Below are positions 1 through 7,119 of a stretch of 16,469 bases of DNA, in pieces. The translations under genes and the position numbers were made by a program. Source of the stretch: Pseudomonadota bacterium. GTDB taxonomy: Bacteria > Pseudomonadota > Alphaproteobacteria > Sphingomonadales > Sphingomonadaceae. Below the pieces are notes generated by a model. That model saw nothing but the letters and a program-made list of their open reading frames with translations. It ran no database searches and was not told the origin of the DNA. How positions within the stretch are numbered: position 1 is the stretch's first letter; every line of letters begins with the position of its first letter. The DNA lies in assembly GCA_963205285.1 (NCBI GenBank), contig CAUJJQ010000235.1:1-16469 (forward strand). Reading direction: 5' to 3'.

Positions 1-154
1 GCAAATCGCCGCCGCAATTGGGGCAGATTTCGTCGAGCTTATCGGCGCAATTGGCGCAAAATGTACATTCGAAACTACAGATGAAGGCACCATGCAAATG
101 GCCGGGCAAATCCACCCCGCAGCGTTCACAATCGGGCCGCATTTCCAAACTCAT
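1..154 (-). CDS. DUF1272 family small cysteine-rich protein (C-terminus cut by window edge)
   Basis: The first 51 residues are visible; the gene runs off the left edge. The start [18 protein letters not shown] followed by [11 protein letters not shown] and CPNCGGDL matches the DUF1272 family, a short protein of unknown function. Eight cysteines (residues 9, 12, 26, 30, 33, 36, 44, 47) lie in closely spaced pairs, so a zinc-ribbon-like fold is likely; that is an inference. The start is the ATG at 154-152. Its four-base ATGA overlap with the glmM stop (153-151), plus an AGGAGG ribosome binding site seven bases upstream at 167-162 inside the end of glmM, points to co-transcription and translational coupling with glmM. 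Known DUF1272 proteins are not much longer than the visible part, so little is probably missing. Confidence 0.85.
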   Translation of the reverse strand, partial: MSLEMRPDCERCGVDLPGHLHGAFICSFECTFCANCADKLDEICPNCGGDL

Positions 155-1494
155 TTCAAAACCTCCTCAACTGCGCCGCAAATGTCGGCGACCACTTGTT
201 CGACCAATGCGCCGTCATCCCCCTCCGCCATCACGCGGATTTTGGGTTCGGTGCCTGACGCCCGGATGACGAGCCGGCCGCTGGCGGCGAGCCGCGCTTC
301 ACCATCGGCAATCGCTGCCTTGACCGCCGCTGCATAGAGCGGGTTTTCACCACGCGGGTAAATGACGTTGCGCAAAATCTGCGGCACGGGTTCGAATTGC
401 CGCAGAAAATCGCTGGCGCATTGCCCTGCATCAATCATCGCGGCGAGCAATTGCAACGCCGCCATCGTGCCATCGCCGGTCGTCGCATGGTCGGCCAAAA
501 TCATATGACCCGATTGTTCGCCACCGACATTATAGCCGCCCCTGCGCATCGCATCGAGCACATAGCGATCGCCAACCTTGGTCCGTTCGAGCCGCAGCCG
601 CTCTGCCGCCAAACGTCGTTCCAACCCCAGATTGGACATGACCGTCGCCACCACCCCGCCGCCGCGCAAACGGCCTGCGCGGTGCCAAGCGATGCCGATC
701 GCCGCCATAATCTGGTCGCCATCGATTATATGGCCATGTTCATCGACGATGATCAGTCGGTCAGCATCCCCATCCAACGCGATGCCGATGTCCGCGCCTG
801 ATGACACCACTGTTTCCTGCAGCAATTGCGGGTGGGTGGAGCCGCATTTATCGTTGATGTTTCGACCATTGGGCGAAACGCCGACCGCCACAACCTCTGC
901 CCCCAATTCCCACAAGGCGGTGGGGCTGCTGTTATATGCCGCCCCATTGGCGCAATCGATCGCGATTTTCAGGCCGTCGAGGCGGATATGTTCGGGCAGG
1001 CTGGCCTTTACCGCATGGATGTACCGTCCGCGCGCATCCTCTATGCGGCGCGCACGACCAATATCGGCGGGCTGGGCGAGCGGAACGTCGCCATCAATCA
1101 GCGCGCCAATCGCCGCTTCGTCGCTGTCGGACAATTTATAGCCGTCAGGGCCGAATAATTTAATCCCATTGTCCATATAGGGATTGTGGCTGGCGGAAAT
1201 CATCACCCCCAAATCTGCGCGCATCGACCGCGTCAGGAGAGCAACCGCAGGGGTCGGCATCGGCCCCACCTGCACCACGTCCATCCCGACAGAGGTGAAA
1301 CCGGCCACCATCGCATTTTCGATCATATAGCCTGAAAGGCGCGTATCCTTGCCCACCACCACGCGATGTTTATGGCTGCCGCGCAGGAAATGCGCGCCCG
1401 CAGCCATGCCGACGCGCATCGCCACCGCCGCTGTCATCGGTGCCTGATTGGTGAGGCCACGGATGCCGTCGGTACCGAAATAGCCGCTGCCCAT
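151..1494 (-). CDS. glmM: Phosphoglucosamine mutase GlmM
   Basis: GlmM interconverts glucosamine-6-phosphate and glucosamine-1-phosphate in the cytoplasm, on the route to UDP-N-acetylglucosamine for peptidoglycan and lipopolysaccharide. The 447-residue product has the family's usual length and all expected motifs. The N-terminus is [13 protein letters not shown]. The phosphoserine loop ISASHNP has its catalytic serine at residue 102, the family's standard position. The metal-binding loop DGDADR has aspartates at 241, 243 and 245. The sugar-binding loop GEQSGH is at 325-330 and the phosphate-binding [11 protein letters not shown] is near 411-421. The open frame extends 44 codons upstream to 1626, but that stretch is not family-like. 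The ATG at 1494 gives the canonical start, behind a weak GGAAAAAG site. The stop overlaps the start of the DUF1272 gene. The upstream neighbour is a divergent MFS gene. Confidence 0.97.
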   Translation of the reverse strand: MGSGYFGTDGIRGLTNQAPMTAAVAMRVGMAAGAHFLRGSHKHRVVVGKDTRLSGYMIENAMVAGFTSVGMDVVQVGPMPTPAVALLTRSMRADLGVMISASHNPYMDNGIKLFGPDGYKLSDSDEAAIGALIDGDVPLAQPADIGRARRIEDARGRYIHAVKASLPEHIRLDGLKIAIDCANGAAYNSSPTALWELGAEVVAVGVSPNGRNINDKCGSTHPQLLQETVVSSGADIGIALDGDADRLIIVDEHGHIIDGDQIMAAIGIAWHRAGRLRGGGVVATVMSNLGLERRLAAERLRLERTKVGDRYVLDAMRRGGYNVGGEQSGHMILADHATTGDGTMAALQLLAAMIDAGQCASDFLRQFEPVPQILRNVIYPRGENPLYAAAVKAAIADGEARLAASGRLVIRASGTEPKIRVMAEGDDGALVEQVVADICGAVEEVLK

Positions 1495-1624
1495 AATCTT
1501 TTTCCGCTTTCCCCGTTTGGATACGCCCGTGCGATAGAATAAGCGCGGCCCAAAGAAAAGCGACGCCCACCCCTTTTTTCCAGCCGATATTGCCAGCCCC
1601 CGCCCCCTATGCCACGAGCGGGCC

Positions 1625-2971
1625 ATGCCGGTTGCTCAATCCCCCATCCCCTCCATCCCGACGCTGCGCCTGTCGGTGTTGTTCATGGTCATGCTGGTGG
1701 CGGCGGCGGGCAATACGGCGATGCAATCGATCCTGCCGGCGCTGGGCACCAAAATCGGCATTGCCGATGTTTGGGTCAGCCTCGCCTTTTCCTGGTCGGC
1801 ATTGCTGTGGGTGATTACCGCGCCGATGTGGGCGCGCCAGTCGGACAAGCGCGGACGCAAGATATTGATGGCGCTGGGCGTCACCGGCTTTGCGACATCG
1901 ATGCTGCTGTGCGGTCTGGCGCTGTGGGCGGGACTTTCGGGCTGGATGGGCGCCACAATGACCTTTGTCATTTTCGCCCTGTTCCGCAGCCTATATGGTG
2001 GTTTTGGTTCGGCATCGCCGCCCGCCGTTCAGGCCTATATCGCGGCGCGCACCGATGCAGAGGAACGCACTCGCGCGCTCAGCCTTGTTGCATCCTCCTT
2101 TGGGCTTGGCACGGTGATTGGCCCGACCATCGCGCCCTATTTCATTTTGCCGGTGTTCGGCCTCGCGGGCCCGCTGATCATCTTTGCCGTCATCGGGGTT
2201 GTTGTCCTGATCGCGCTAAGGCTGGTACTGCCCGATGATACGCCGCGCTTTGCCGCACGCGGACAGGTGACATCCTACCCCACCGCAGGGGCGGGCGCGC
2301 CGGGCAGCTTTACCGAGGATGCCGGCCCGACCGACCCGTCCGGAGCGCCGCTTATCCGCTGGACCGATGCGCGCGTCCGGCCATGGCATATCGCCGGGCT
2401 GATCGGCGGCCATGCACAGGCGATGTTTCTGGGGGTGATCGGCTTTGTCGTGCTCGACCGGCTGCATTTGCGCGCCACGCCCGACCTTGCGGCCGAACCC
2501 ACCGGCCATGTCATGTGGGTGGGGGCGCTGGCCACCCTGCTCGCCCAATGGGGGCTGATCCCGCTGCTCAAATTACAGCCGCGCATGGCGGTGGTGAGCG
2601 GCGCAGCCATTGGCGCGGCGGGGGCAGCATTATTGGGCGTTGCCGATGATCTGCCGACCATCTCCAGCGGATTTGCGCTGGGCCTGCTCGGCTGGGGATT
2701 ATTCCGCCCGGGCTTTACCGCAGGCGCCAGCCTTGCCGTGCCGCGCGGCCTGCAAGGGCAAGTGGCGGGCCAGACCGCGTCGATTAACGGCGCGGCCTAT
2801 ATCGTCGCCCCGGCGATCGGCGTCCTTCTTTACAATTGGCACGCCGAAACCGCCTTTGGCCTGATGGCGATATTGTCCGCCGCGCTCGCCATCTGGGGCT
2901 GGTGGGCGCTCAAACTGCCGCCGCAGCTTGACGAACCGGGCGACGACAGCCTGAGCAGCGCGGAACTTTAG
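1625..2971 (+). CDS. Major facilitator superfamily (MFS) transporter
   Basis: This 448-residue inner-membrane protein has about twelve hydrophobic segments: six between residues 14 and 215, a hydrophilic loop of about 50 residues rich in Asp, Pro and Gly (about 222-275), and six more to the C-terminus. Between helices 2 and 3 lies the MFS motif A, seen as [14 protein letters not shown] (residues 69-82), which supports a proton-coupled transporter, possibly of the drug-efflux type. The substrate cannot be read from the sequence. The start at 1625 lies just before the first helix, with only a weak GAGCGGG ribosome binding site. The gene diverges from glmM (130-bp gap) and converges on the AAA ATPase gene with no base between the two stop codons. 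I see no adjacent regulator that would hint at its ligand. Confidence 0.93.
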   Translation: MPVAQSPIPSIPTLRLSVLFMVMLVAAAGNTAMQSILPALGTKIGIADVWVSLAFSWSALLWVITAPMWARQSDKRGRKILMALGVTGFATSMLLCGLALWAGLSGWMGATMTFVIFALFRSLYGGFGSASPPAVQAYIAARTDAEERTRALSLVASSFGLGTVIGPTIAPYFILPVFGLAGPLIIFAVIGVVVLIALRLVLPDDTPRFAARGQVTSYPTAGAGAPGSFTEDAGPTDPSGAPLIRWTDARVRPWHIAGLIGGHAQAMFLGVIGFVVLDRLHLRATPDLAAEPTGHVMWVGALATLLAQWGLIPLLKLQPRMAVVSGAAIGAAGAALLGVADDLPTISSGFALGLLGWGLFRPGFTAGASLAVPRGLQGQVAGQTASINGAAYIVAPAIGVLLYNWHAETAFGLMAILSAALAIWGWWALKLPPQLDEPGDDSLSSAEL

Positions 2972-5293
2972 CTAACCCTTTTCCTCGTCATGTTTGGCCG
3001 CATTGGTGGGTTTCAACATGCCCGGCGCAAAAAAGCCAATCGGCTGAATGGATGCCGCTTTCTGTTTGATTTCCCCGGCTATTTTTTCATAATCGCGTTC
3101 CATCTCCGCCGTCACCGTCGCGTGCGTATCGGCAAAGGCGGCATCAAAATCAGCCGCCGTCACCTTTTTACTGTCGAGCGAACGGCGCAGCGCCACCATC
3201 CCCGCACGGCGCACCAAATCCTCCAAATCCGCGCCCGAAAAACGATCCGCCTTTTTGGCAATAGCGTCCAAATCGACATCTTTGGCGAGCGGCATGTCGC
3301 GCACATGGATGTCGAGGATGCGCCGCCGCCCCGCCACATCAGGGACGCTGACATAGATGAGTTCATCCAGCCGCCCCGGCCGCAGCAACGCCGGGTCGAT
3401 TAAATTGGGGCGGTTGGTCGCGCCGATGACGACGACCGACTGCATTTCCTCTATCCCGTCCATTTCGGCGAGCAATGTATTGACCACCCGTTCGGTGACC
3501 TGCGGTTCCCCCGCCCCGCCAGCGCCGCGTGCAGGCACCAATGCATCCAGTTCATCGATAAAGATGATGCAGGGCGCCACCTGACGCGCGCGGGCGAACA
3601 GACGCGATATTTGCTGTTCGCTTTCGCCATACCATTTGGATAGCAAATCGGCTGATTTGGTGGCGATGAAATTGGCCTCCGCTTCCCGCGCTACTGCCTT
3701 GGCAAGCAAGGTTTTGCCGGTGCCCGGCGGGCCATAGAGCAGAAACCCTTTGGCCGGACGGATGCCGAGGCGGCGGAACGCATCGGGCCGCTTCATCGGC
3801 AGTTCGACCCCCTCTTGCAGACGTTGCGCGGCAGCATCCAGCCCGCCAATATCACTCCACCGGACATTGGGGGCCTGCACCATCACTTCACGCATCGCGC
3901 TGGGGTGGACGCGTTTCAGCGCATTAACGAAATCATCGCGGGTCACCGACAGGCTGTCGAGCAGATCAGCGGGAATTGCGCCCTTGCTAAGGTCGATCTG
4001 CGGGCGCAGGCGGCGCACCGCCTCCATCGCCGCTTCGCGCGCCAGTGCCGCCAGATCGGCCCCGACAAAGCCATAGGTGGTGCGCGCCAATTCACCCAGA
4101 TCCACCCCTGTGTCGAGCGGCATGCCGCGCGTGTGGATGGTCAAAATCTCCCGCCGCCCGCGTTCATCGGGCACGCCGACGATGATTTCGCGGTCAAAAC
4201 GACCGGGGCGGCGCAATGCCTCATCAATCGCTTCGGGGCGGTTGGTTGCGGCGATGACCACCAGATTGGATCGCGGTTCCAGCCCGTCCATCAGCGTCAA
4301 TAATTGCGCGACCAGTCGTTTTTCCTGTTCGCCCGAAACATTGCCGCGTTTGGGTGCAATCGAATCCACCTCATCGATAAAGATGATCGACGGCGCGGCC
4401 TTTGCCGCCGCCTCAAAAATCTCCCGCAGCCGTTTTTCCGATTCGCCATAGGCGCTGCCCATGATTTCCGGGCCATTGATCAGGAAAAACTCTGCCGCAC
4501 TTTCATTGGCGACAGCGCGGGCAAGGCGGGTTTTGCCAGTGCCCGGCGGGCCATAAAGCAAAACGCCGCGCGGCGGATCCACCCCCAGCCGCTGGAATAA
4601 TTCGGGGTGGCGCAGCGGCAGTTCGACCATTTCGCGCAATTGATCGATAGCCTCCCCCATCCCGCCAATATCATCATAGGTGACATCTGCGCGCACCTCC
4701 CCCGCCTCGACAAATTCGGCGCGCAGTTCAATTTCGGTTTCCTCGCCAATCTGAACAATGCCTTTGGGACTGGTTGCAACGACGTTGAGGCGGATTTCCT
4801 GCAAGGCATAGGCAGGGGCATTCAACATCTGGCGCATTTGCGGGGGTAGATTTTCAGGTGCCAGTCGCTGTTGCGCATTGGTGGTGACAATATCGCCCGC
4901 CACCATCACACGGCCCAAAAAACTGCGTTTGAGCGCCTGTCCCGACCCTTGGAGTGACATGTTGCGCTGTGCAGGCGCAAGGATGATCTTTTGCGCGACC
5001 CGGCTTTCCACCGCGCGCACCGCTACCATTTCACCGGTTGCGACGCCAACATTGGCGCGGCTCAACCCGTCAAGGCGGATGACGCTCAGCCCCTCATCCT
5101 CGGCATAAGGGCCGATAGCGCGCACCGCACTCGACCGTTTGCCGGTCAATTCGACAATCGCCCCATCGGCAATGCCAAGCGCCGCAAATGCCGCGCGCGG
5201 CAGGCGCGCAATGCCTGCCCCCGCTTCTTCGGGGCGTAAATTTGCCACCTGATATTGCCCGCTGTCATGTCCAATTTTCTTGTCGTCGGGCAC
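2972..5293 (-). CDS. CDC48/p97-type AAA ATPase with two AAA modules
   Basis: The 773-residue product resembles CDC48/VCP, the hexameric ATPase that unfolds or extracts proteins. It has an N-terminal CDC48-like double-psi barrel region (about 1-200; QVANLRPEEAGAGIARLP, then PYAEDEGLSVIRLDGLSRAN). Two AAA modules follow. Module 1 has Walker A GPPGTGKT at 248-255, Walker B IIFIDEVD at 303-310 and arginine fingers in RRPGRFDRE near 361-369. Module 2 has Walker A at 521-528, Walker B IIFIDELD at 576-583 and LRPGRLDEL near 637-645. All catalytic residues are present. The C-tail ends KHDEEKG and lacks the HbYX-like motif of eukaryotic p97. The frame is open to an ATG at 5428, but neither that ATG nor the one at 5359 has a ribosome binding site. 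The GTG at 5293 has AGGAG six bases upstream (5304-5300) and gives the family-like N-terminus. Bacterial cellular substrates are poorly defined. Confidence 0.95.
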   Translation of the reverse strand: MPDDKKIGHDSGQYQVANLRPEEAGAGIARLPRAAFAALGIADGAIVELTGKRSSAVRAIGPYAEDEGLSVIRLDGLSRANVGVATGEMVAVRAVESRVAQKIILAPAQRNMSLQGSGQALKRSFLGRVMVAGDIVTTNAQQRLAPENLPPQMRQMLNAPAYALQEIRLNVVATSPKGIVQIGEETEIELRAEFVEAGEVRADVTYDDIGGMGEAIDQLREMVELPLRHPELFQRLGVDPPRGVLLYGPPGTGKTRLARAVANESAAEFFLINGPEIMGSAYGESEKRLREIFEAAAKAAPSIIFIDEVDSIAPKRGNVSGEQEKRLVAQLLTLMDGLEPRSNLVVIAATNRPEAIDEALRRPGRFDREIIVGVPDERGRREILTIHTRGMPLDTGVDLGELARTTYGFVGADLAALAREAAMEAVRRLRPQIDLSKGAIPADLLDSLSVTRDDFVNALKRVHPSAMREVMVQAPNVRWSDIGGLDAAAQRLQEGVELPMKRPDAFRRLGIRPAKGFLLYGPPGTGKTLLAKAVAREAEANFIATKSADLLSKWYGESEQQISRLFARARQVAPCIIFIDELDALVPARGAGGAGEPQVTERVVNTLLAEMDGIEEMQSVVVIGATNRPNLIDPALLRPGRLDELIYVSVPDVAGRRRILDIHVRDMPLAKDVDLDAIAKKADRFSGADLEDLVRRAGMVALRRSLDSKKVTAADFDAAFADTHATVTAEMERDYEKIAGEIKQKAASIQPIGFFAPGMLKPTNAAKHDEEKG

Positions 5294-5299
5294 CGCGCT

Positions 5300-5304
5300 C
5301 TCCT
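5300..5304 (-). promoter_or_regulatory. Ribosome binding site deciding a GTG start for the AAA ATPase
   Basis: AGGAG lies six bases before GTG (5293-5291) on the minus strand. It is the only good Shine-Dalgarno sequence among the in-frame candidates: GTG 5293, ATG 5359 and ATG 5428. Confidence 0.75.
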
Positions 5305-5347
5305 TTTTGGCTCTTCTGGCCTCTTTGGCTCCTCTGGCCTCTTTGGC
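5300..5347 (-). repeat. 18-bp tandem repeat, 2.7 copies, containing the ribosome binding site of the AAA ATPase gene
   Basis: Read on the minus strand, 5347-5330 is GCCAAAGAGGCCAGAGGA and 5329-5312 is the same but for one base (GCCAAAGAGGCCAGAAGA). A shortened, diverged third copy, GCCAAAAAGGAG, occupies 5311-5300. The third copy supplies the AGGAG in front of the GTG start at 5293. The period is a multiple of three and in frame with the gene, so if translation began upstream it would encode KEARGAKEARRAKKE. The repeat itself is plain in the sequence; its effect on expression is unknown. Confidence 0.9.
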
Positions 5348-5406
5348 TGTGCATAACATATAGGATAGCAACAGGCTGAGCGCGAGGGGGGCAAGATTTT
5401 CCTTTC

Positions 5407-5435
5407 TTGCCGATTTTTGTGCCGCCATTTAGATT
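5407..5435 (+). promoter_or_regulatory. Candidate sigma-70-type promoter of the LysR gene
   Basis: TTGCCG (5407-5412) and TAGATT (5430-5435) are separated by 17 bp, each matching the consensus at four of six positions. Transcription would start near 5442 and give a leader of about 45 bases. The first TTGCAA element overlaps the -10 hexamer and the other two lie just downstream. This was found by eye only. Confidence 0.4.
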
Positions 5436-5462
5436 GCAAATGAAAATTGCAAAAATTGCAAT
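5433..5462. repeat. Three TTGCAA palindromic elements, candidate operator
   Basis: The self-complementary hexamer TTGCAA occurs at 5434-5439, 5447-5452 and 5456-5461, each preceded by A, in an A/T-rich patch of otherwise GC-rich DNA. It sits between the divergent AAA ATPase and LysR genes and covers the likely -10 region and start of the LysR promoter. LysR-type regulators commonly bind in such divergent gaps and repress their own gene, so this may be its operator. The repeats are observed; the role is inferred. Confidence 0.5.
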
Positions 5463-5486
5463 GTGTGGGGGGAGGGAAGCGCGCAA

Positions 5487-6371
5487 ATGGTGATGCGGCG
5501 ACTGCCATCGTTGGCGGGGCTGGAAGCCTTCATCGCGGTCGCGCGCCATGGGTCGATCAAGGGGGGTGCGGCGGAACTGGCGCTGTCGATGCCCGCGCTA
5601 TCACGGCGGATTCAGGCATTGGAACGTCATTTGGGCGATGCTTTGTTCGACCGCGATCACCATGCAATGCGCCTCACCACCAGCGGCGAACGGCTGCTCG
5701 CCGCGCTCAACCCCGCGCTCGATGCATTGCGCGATGCAGTTACCAGCGCGGTGGGCGAAGCGGATGAATTGCGCCTGCGTTTGAACGTCCGGCCGCTGTT
5801 CGCGCAGCAACGATTATTCCCGCGCCTGCCCGAATTGCGCGCTGCGCACCCGCACCTCCACATCGACATTGACACGTCCAGCCATGCCGAAGCGCGGCTG
5901 GGCGAAGACCATGATGCGGCGATTGTGCTGGCGCAGGATACTGACCCCAGCCTCCATGCCGTGCGGCTCGACCGAGACAAGATTTTGCCGATCGCCGCGC
6001 GTCGATTTGGCGAAGGGGCCGAAAAAATCACCGTGCCCGAACAATTGCAGCGCATGACCGTGCTGCTCCACCGCGACATGCCCGACACATTCCGTGCATG
6101 GCGGCGCGCCATCGGCATGGAATGGCTCGAGCCCCATGCGATTGATTATTTTGATTCAGGCCCGCTGATGCTCGAAGCGGCGGCGCAGGGGGTCGGTATC
6201 GCCTTTATGCACGGCCACCATTTGGCCGATGCTCGCGATGCGCGGCTGATTCACCTGTTCGATTTCCACGTTGAAAGCCGATACAGCTATTGGTTCGTCT
6301 GTCGCCCCCGCGCGCTAAAGCGCCCGGCGGTCAAAATATTCCATGACTGGCTGGCAAAAGCGGCGATTTAA
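5487..6371 (+). CDS. LysR-type transcriptional regulator
   Basis: The 294-residue product has the LysR layout: an N-terminal winged helix-turn-helix (about residues 4-62; SLAGLEAFIAVARHGSIKGG, MPALSRRIQALERHLG, LFDR, LTTSGERLL), a linker helix, and a substrate-binding domain from about residue 80. HTH details resemble the GcvA-like branch, but the inducer is unknown. The ATG at 5487 was chosen because GGAGGGAAG lies at 5471-5479. The upstream in-frame ATG at 5463 has no such site and sits against the TTGCAA array. The gene diverges from the AAA ATPase (193-bp gap), so it may control itself, the ATPase or both. It ends inside a perfect inverted repeat and converges on the cyclophilin gene. Confidence 0.93.
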   Translation: MVMRRLPSLAGLEAFIAVARHGSIKGGAAELALSMPALSRRIQALERHLGDALFDRDHHAMRLTTSGERLLAALNPALDALRDAVTSAVGEADELRLRLNVRPLFAQQRLFPRLPELRAAHPHLHIDIDTSSHAEARLGEDHDAAIVLAQDTDPSLHAVRLDRDKILPIAARRFGEGAEKITVPEQLQRMTVLLHRDMPDTFRAWRRAIGMEWLEPHAIDYFDSGPLMLEAAAQGVGIAFMHGHHLADARDARLIHLFDFHVESRYSYWFVCRPRALKRPAVKIFHDWLAKAAI

Positions 6372-6384
6372 TCCCGCTTTTGCC
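6353..6384. terminator. Perfect 11-bp inverted repeat spanning the LysR stop codon
   Basis: GGCAAAAGCGG (6353-6363) and CCGCTTTTGCC (6374-6384) are exact complements separated by a ten-base loop that contains the TAA stop (6369-6371). It lies between convergent genes and could terminate transcripts from both sides. Neither side has a clear run of T, so an intrinsic terminator is possible rather than certain. Confidence 0.5.
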
Positions 6385-6401
6385 ATTGTCCTTGGTGCAA
6401 A

Positions 6402-6863
6402 TCAGCTCAGCGTTGCTTTGACAATGCGGCCCGGTGCGCGCGGCGGTTCACCCGTCGGCAGCGCATCGACCAATTCCATGCCGCTTTCGACATTGCCCCA
6501 CACCGTATATTGCCGGTCAAGGAAGGTCGCATCGTCAAACACGATGAAAAATTGGCTGTTGGCGCTGTTGGGGTCGCTGGCACGCGCCATCGAACAAACG
6601 CCGCGCACATGGCGTTCGGCGTTGAATTCAGCAGGCAGATTGGGGTGCTTGGACCCCCCCATGCCGGTGCCGTTGGGGCAGCCGCCCTGCGCCATAAAAC
6701 CGGGGATGACGCGGTGAAAGCTCAGCCCGTCATAAAAGCCTTCCTTGGTGAGAATGCAGATATGTTCGACATGCTTGGGGGCAAGGTCGGGGCGCAGGCG
6801 GATGACGACATCCCCGCTTTGCGATCCGGTGTCGATGGTGAAGGTCAGCGTTTGGGCGGTCAT
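6402..6863 (-). CDS. Cyclophilin-type peptidyl-prolyl cis-trans isomerase
   Basis: The 153-residue protein catalyses cis-trans isomerisation of Xaa-Pro bonds during folding. It has no signal peptide or membrane segment, so it should act in the cytoplasm, like E. coli PpiB. Cyclophilin motifs are in order: FHRVIPGFMAQGG (residues 49-61, catalytic Arg51), GTGMGGS, then MARASDPNSANSQFFI with the conserved Gln near 104. The position of human cyclophilin A Trp121 is Phe (FLDRQY, residue 114), as is usual in bacterial enzymes with weak cyclosporin binding. The start at 6863 has GGAGAA five bases upstream; the in-frame extension to 6980 is not cyclophilin-like. It converges on the LysR gene (30-bp gap) and diverges from mgtE. 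Confidence 0.95.
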   Translation of the reverse strand: MTAQTLTFTIDTGSQSGDVVIRLRPDLAPKHVEHICILTKEGFYDGLSFHRVIPGFMAQGGCPNGTGMGGSKHPNLPAEFNAERHVRGVCSMARASDPNSANSQFFIVFDDATFLDRQYTVWGNVESGMELVDALPTGEPPRAPGRIVKATLS

Positions 6864-6894
6864 AAATTCTCCGAGCGGCAAATATCTTGCGCGC

Positions 6895-6923
6895 GCCATA
6901 GCCGGTGGGCACCGCGCCGTCAC
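6895..6923 (-). promoter_or_regulatory. Weak candidate promoter for the cyclophilin gene
   Basis: On the minus strand GTGACG (6923-6918) and TATGGC (6900-6895) are 17 bp apart, upstream of the ATG at 6863. The match to sigma-70 consensus is only moderate. Apart from this and the mgtE candidate, I see nothing else in the 256-bp gap 6864-7119, and no recognisable Mg2+ riboswitch. Confidence 0.25.
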
Positions 6924-7017
6924 CCCGATTGTTATCGAAACTCGTTGAAAAGCGAATTTCGGCACGGCACCTGCCCGCACCCCCGATTAAGCGTCGGCGA
7001 AAAAGCCGTCCCGCGCA

Positions 7018-7046
7018 TTGCCTTTGCGCCGCGCTCGGCCTATCCC
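7018..7046 (+). promoter_or_regulatory. Candidate sigma-70-type promoter of mgtE
   Basis: TTGCCT (7018-7023) and TATCCC (7041-7046) are separated by 17 bp and lie about 75 bp before the mgtE start. The -35 is a fair match and the -10 is weaker. It would also serve the downstream peptidase gene, which has no room for its own promoter. Confidence 0.3.
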
Positions 7047-7119
7047 GCGCCGGACATTTAGGCGTGCGCAGATTTGGCGCGCGCCTTGGGTAACGCTGCT
7101 GGACAAAGGGGGGCATTGG

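Noticed and set aside
1495-1626. A 44-codon N-terminal extension of glmM
   Set aside because: GlmM proteins start at [13 protein letters not shown] or close to it, and the catalytic serine falls at the standard position 102 only with the ATG at 1494.
5348-5460. A promoter for the AAA ATPase in the divergent gap
   Set aside because: Several A/T-rich hexamers exist on the minus strand, but none pairs with a good -35 at 16-18 bp spacing.
6864-7119. A possible Mg2+-sensing riboswitch before mgtE
   Set aside because: I could not trace an M-box or other known Mg2+ leader in this 256-bp gap. A covariance-model search would settle it.
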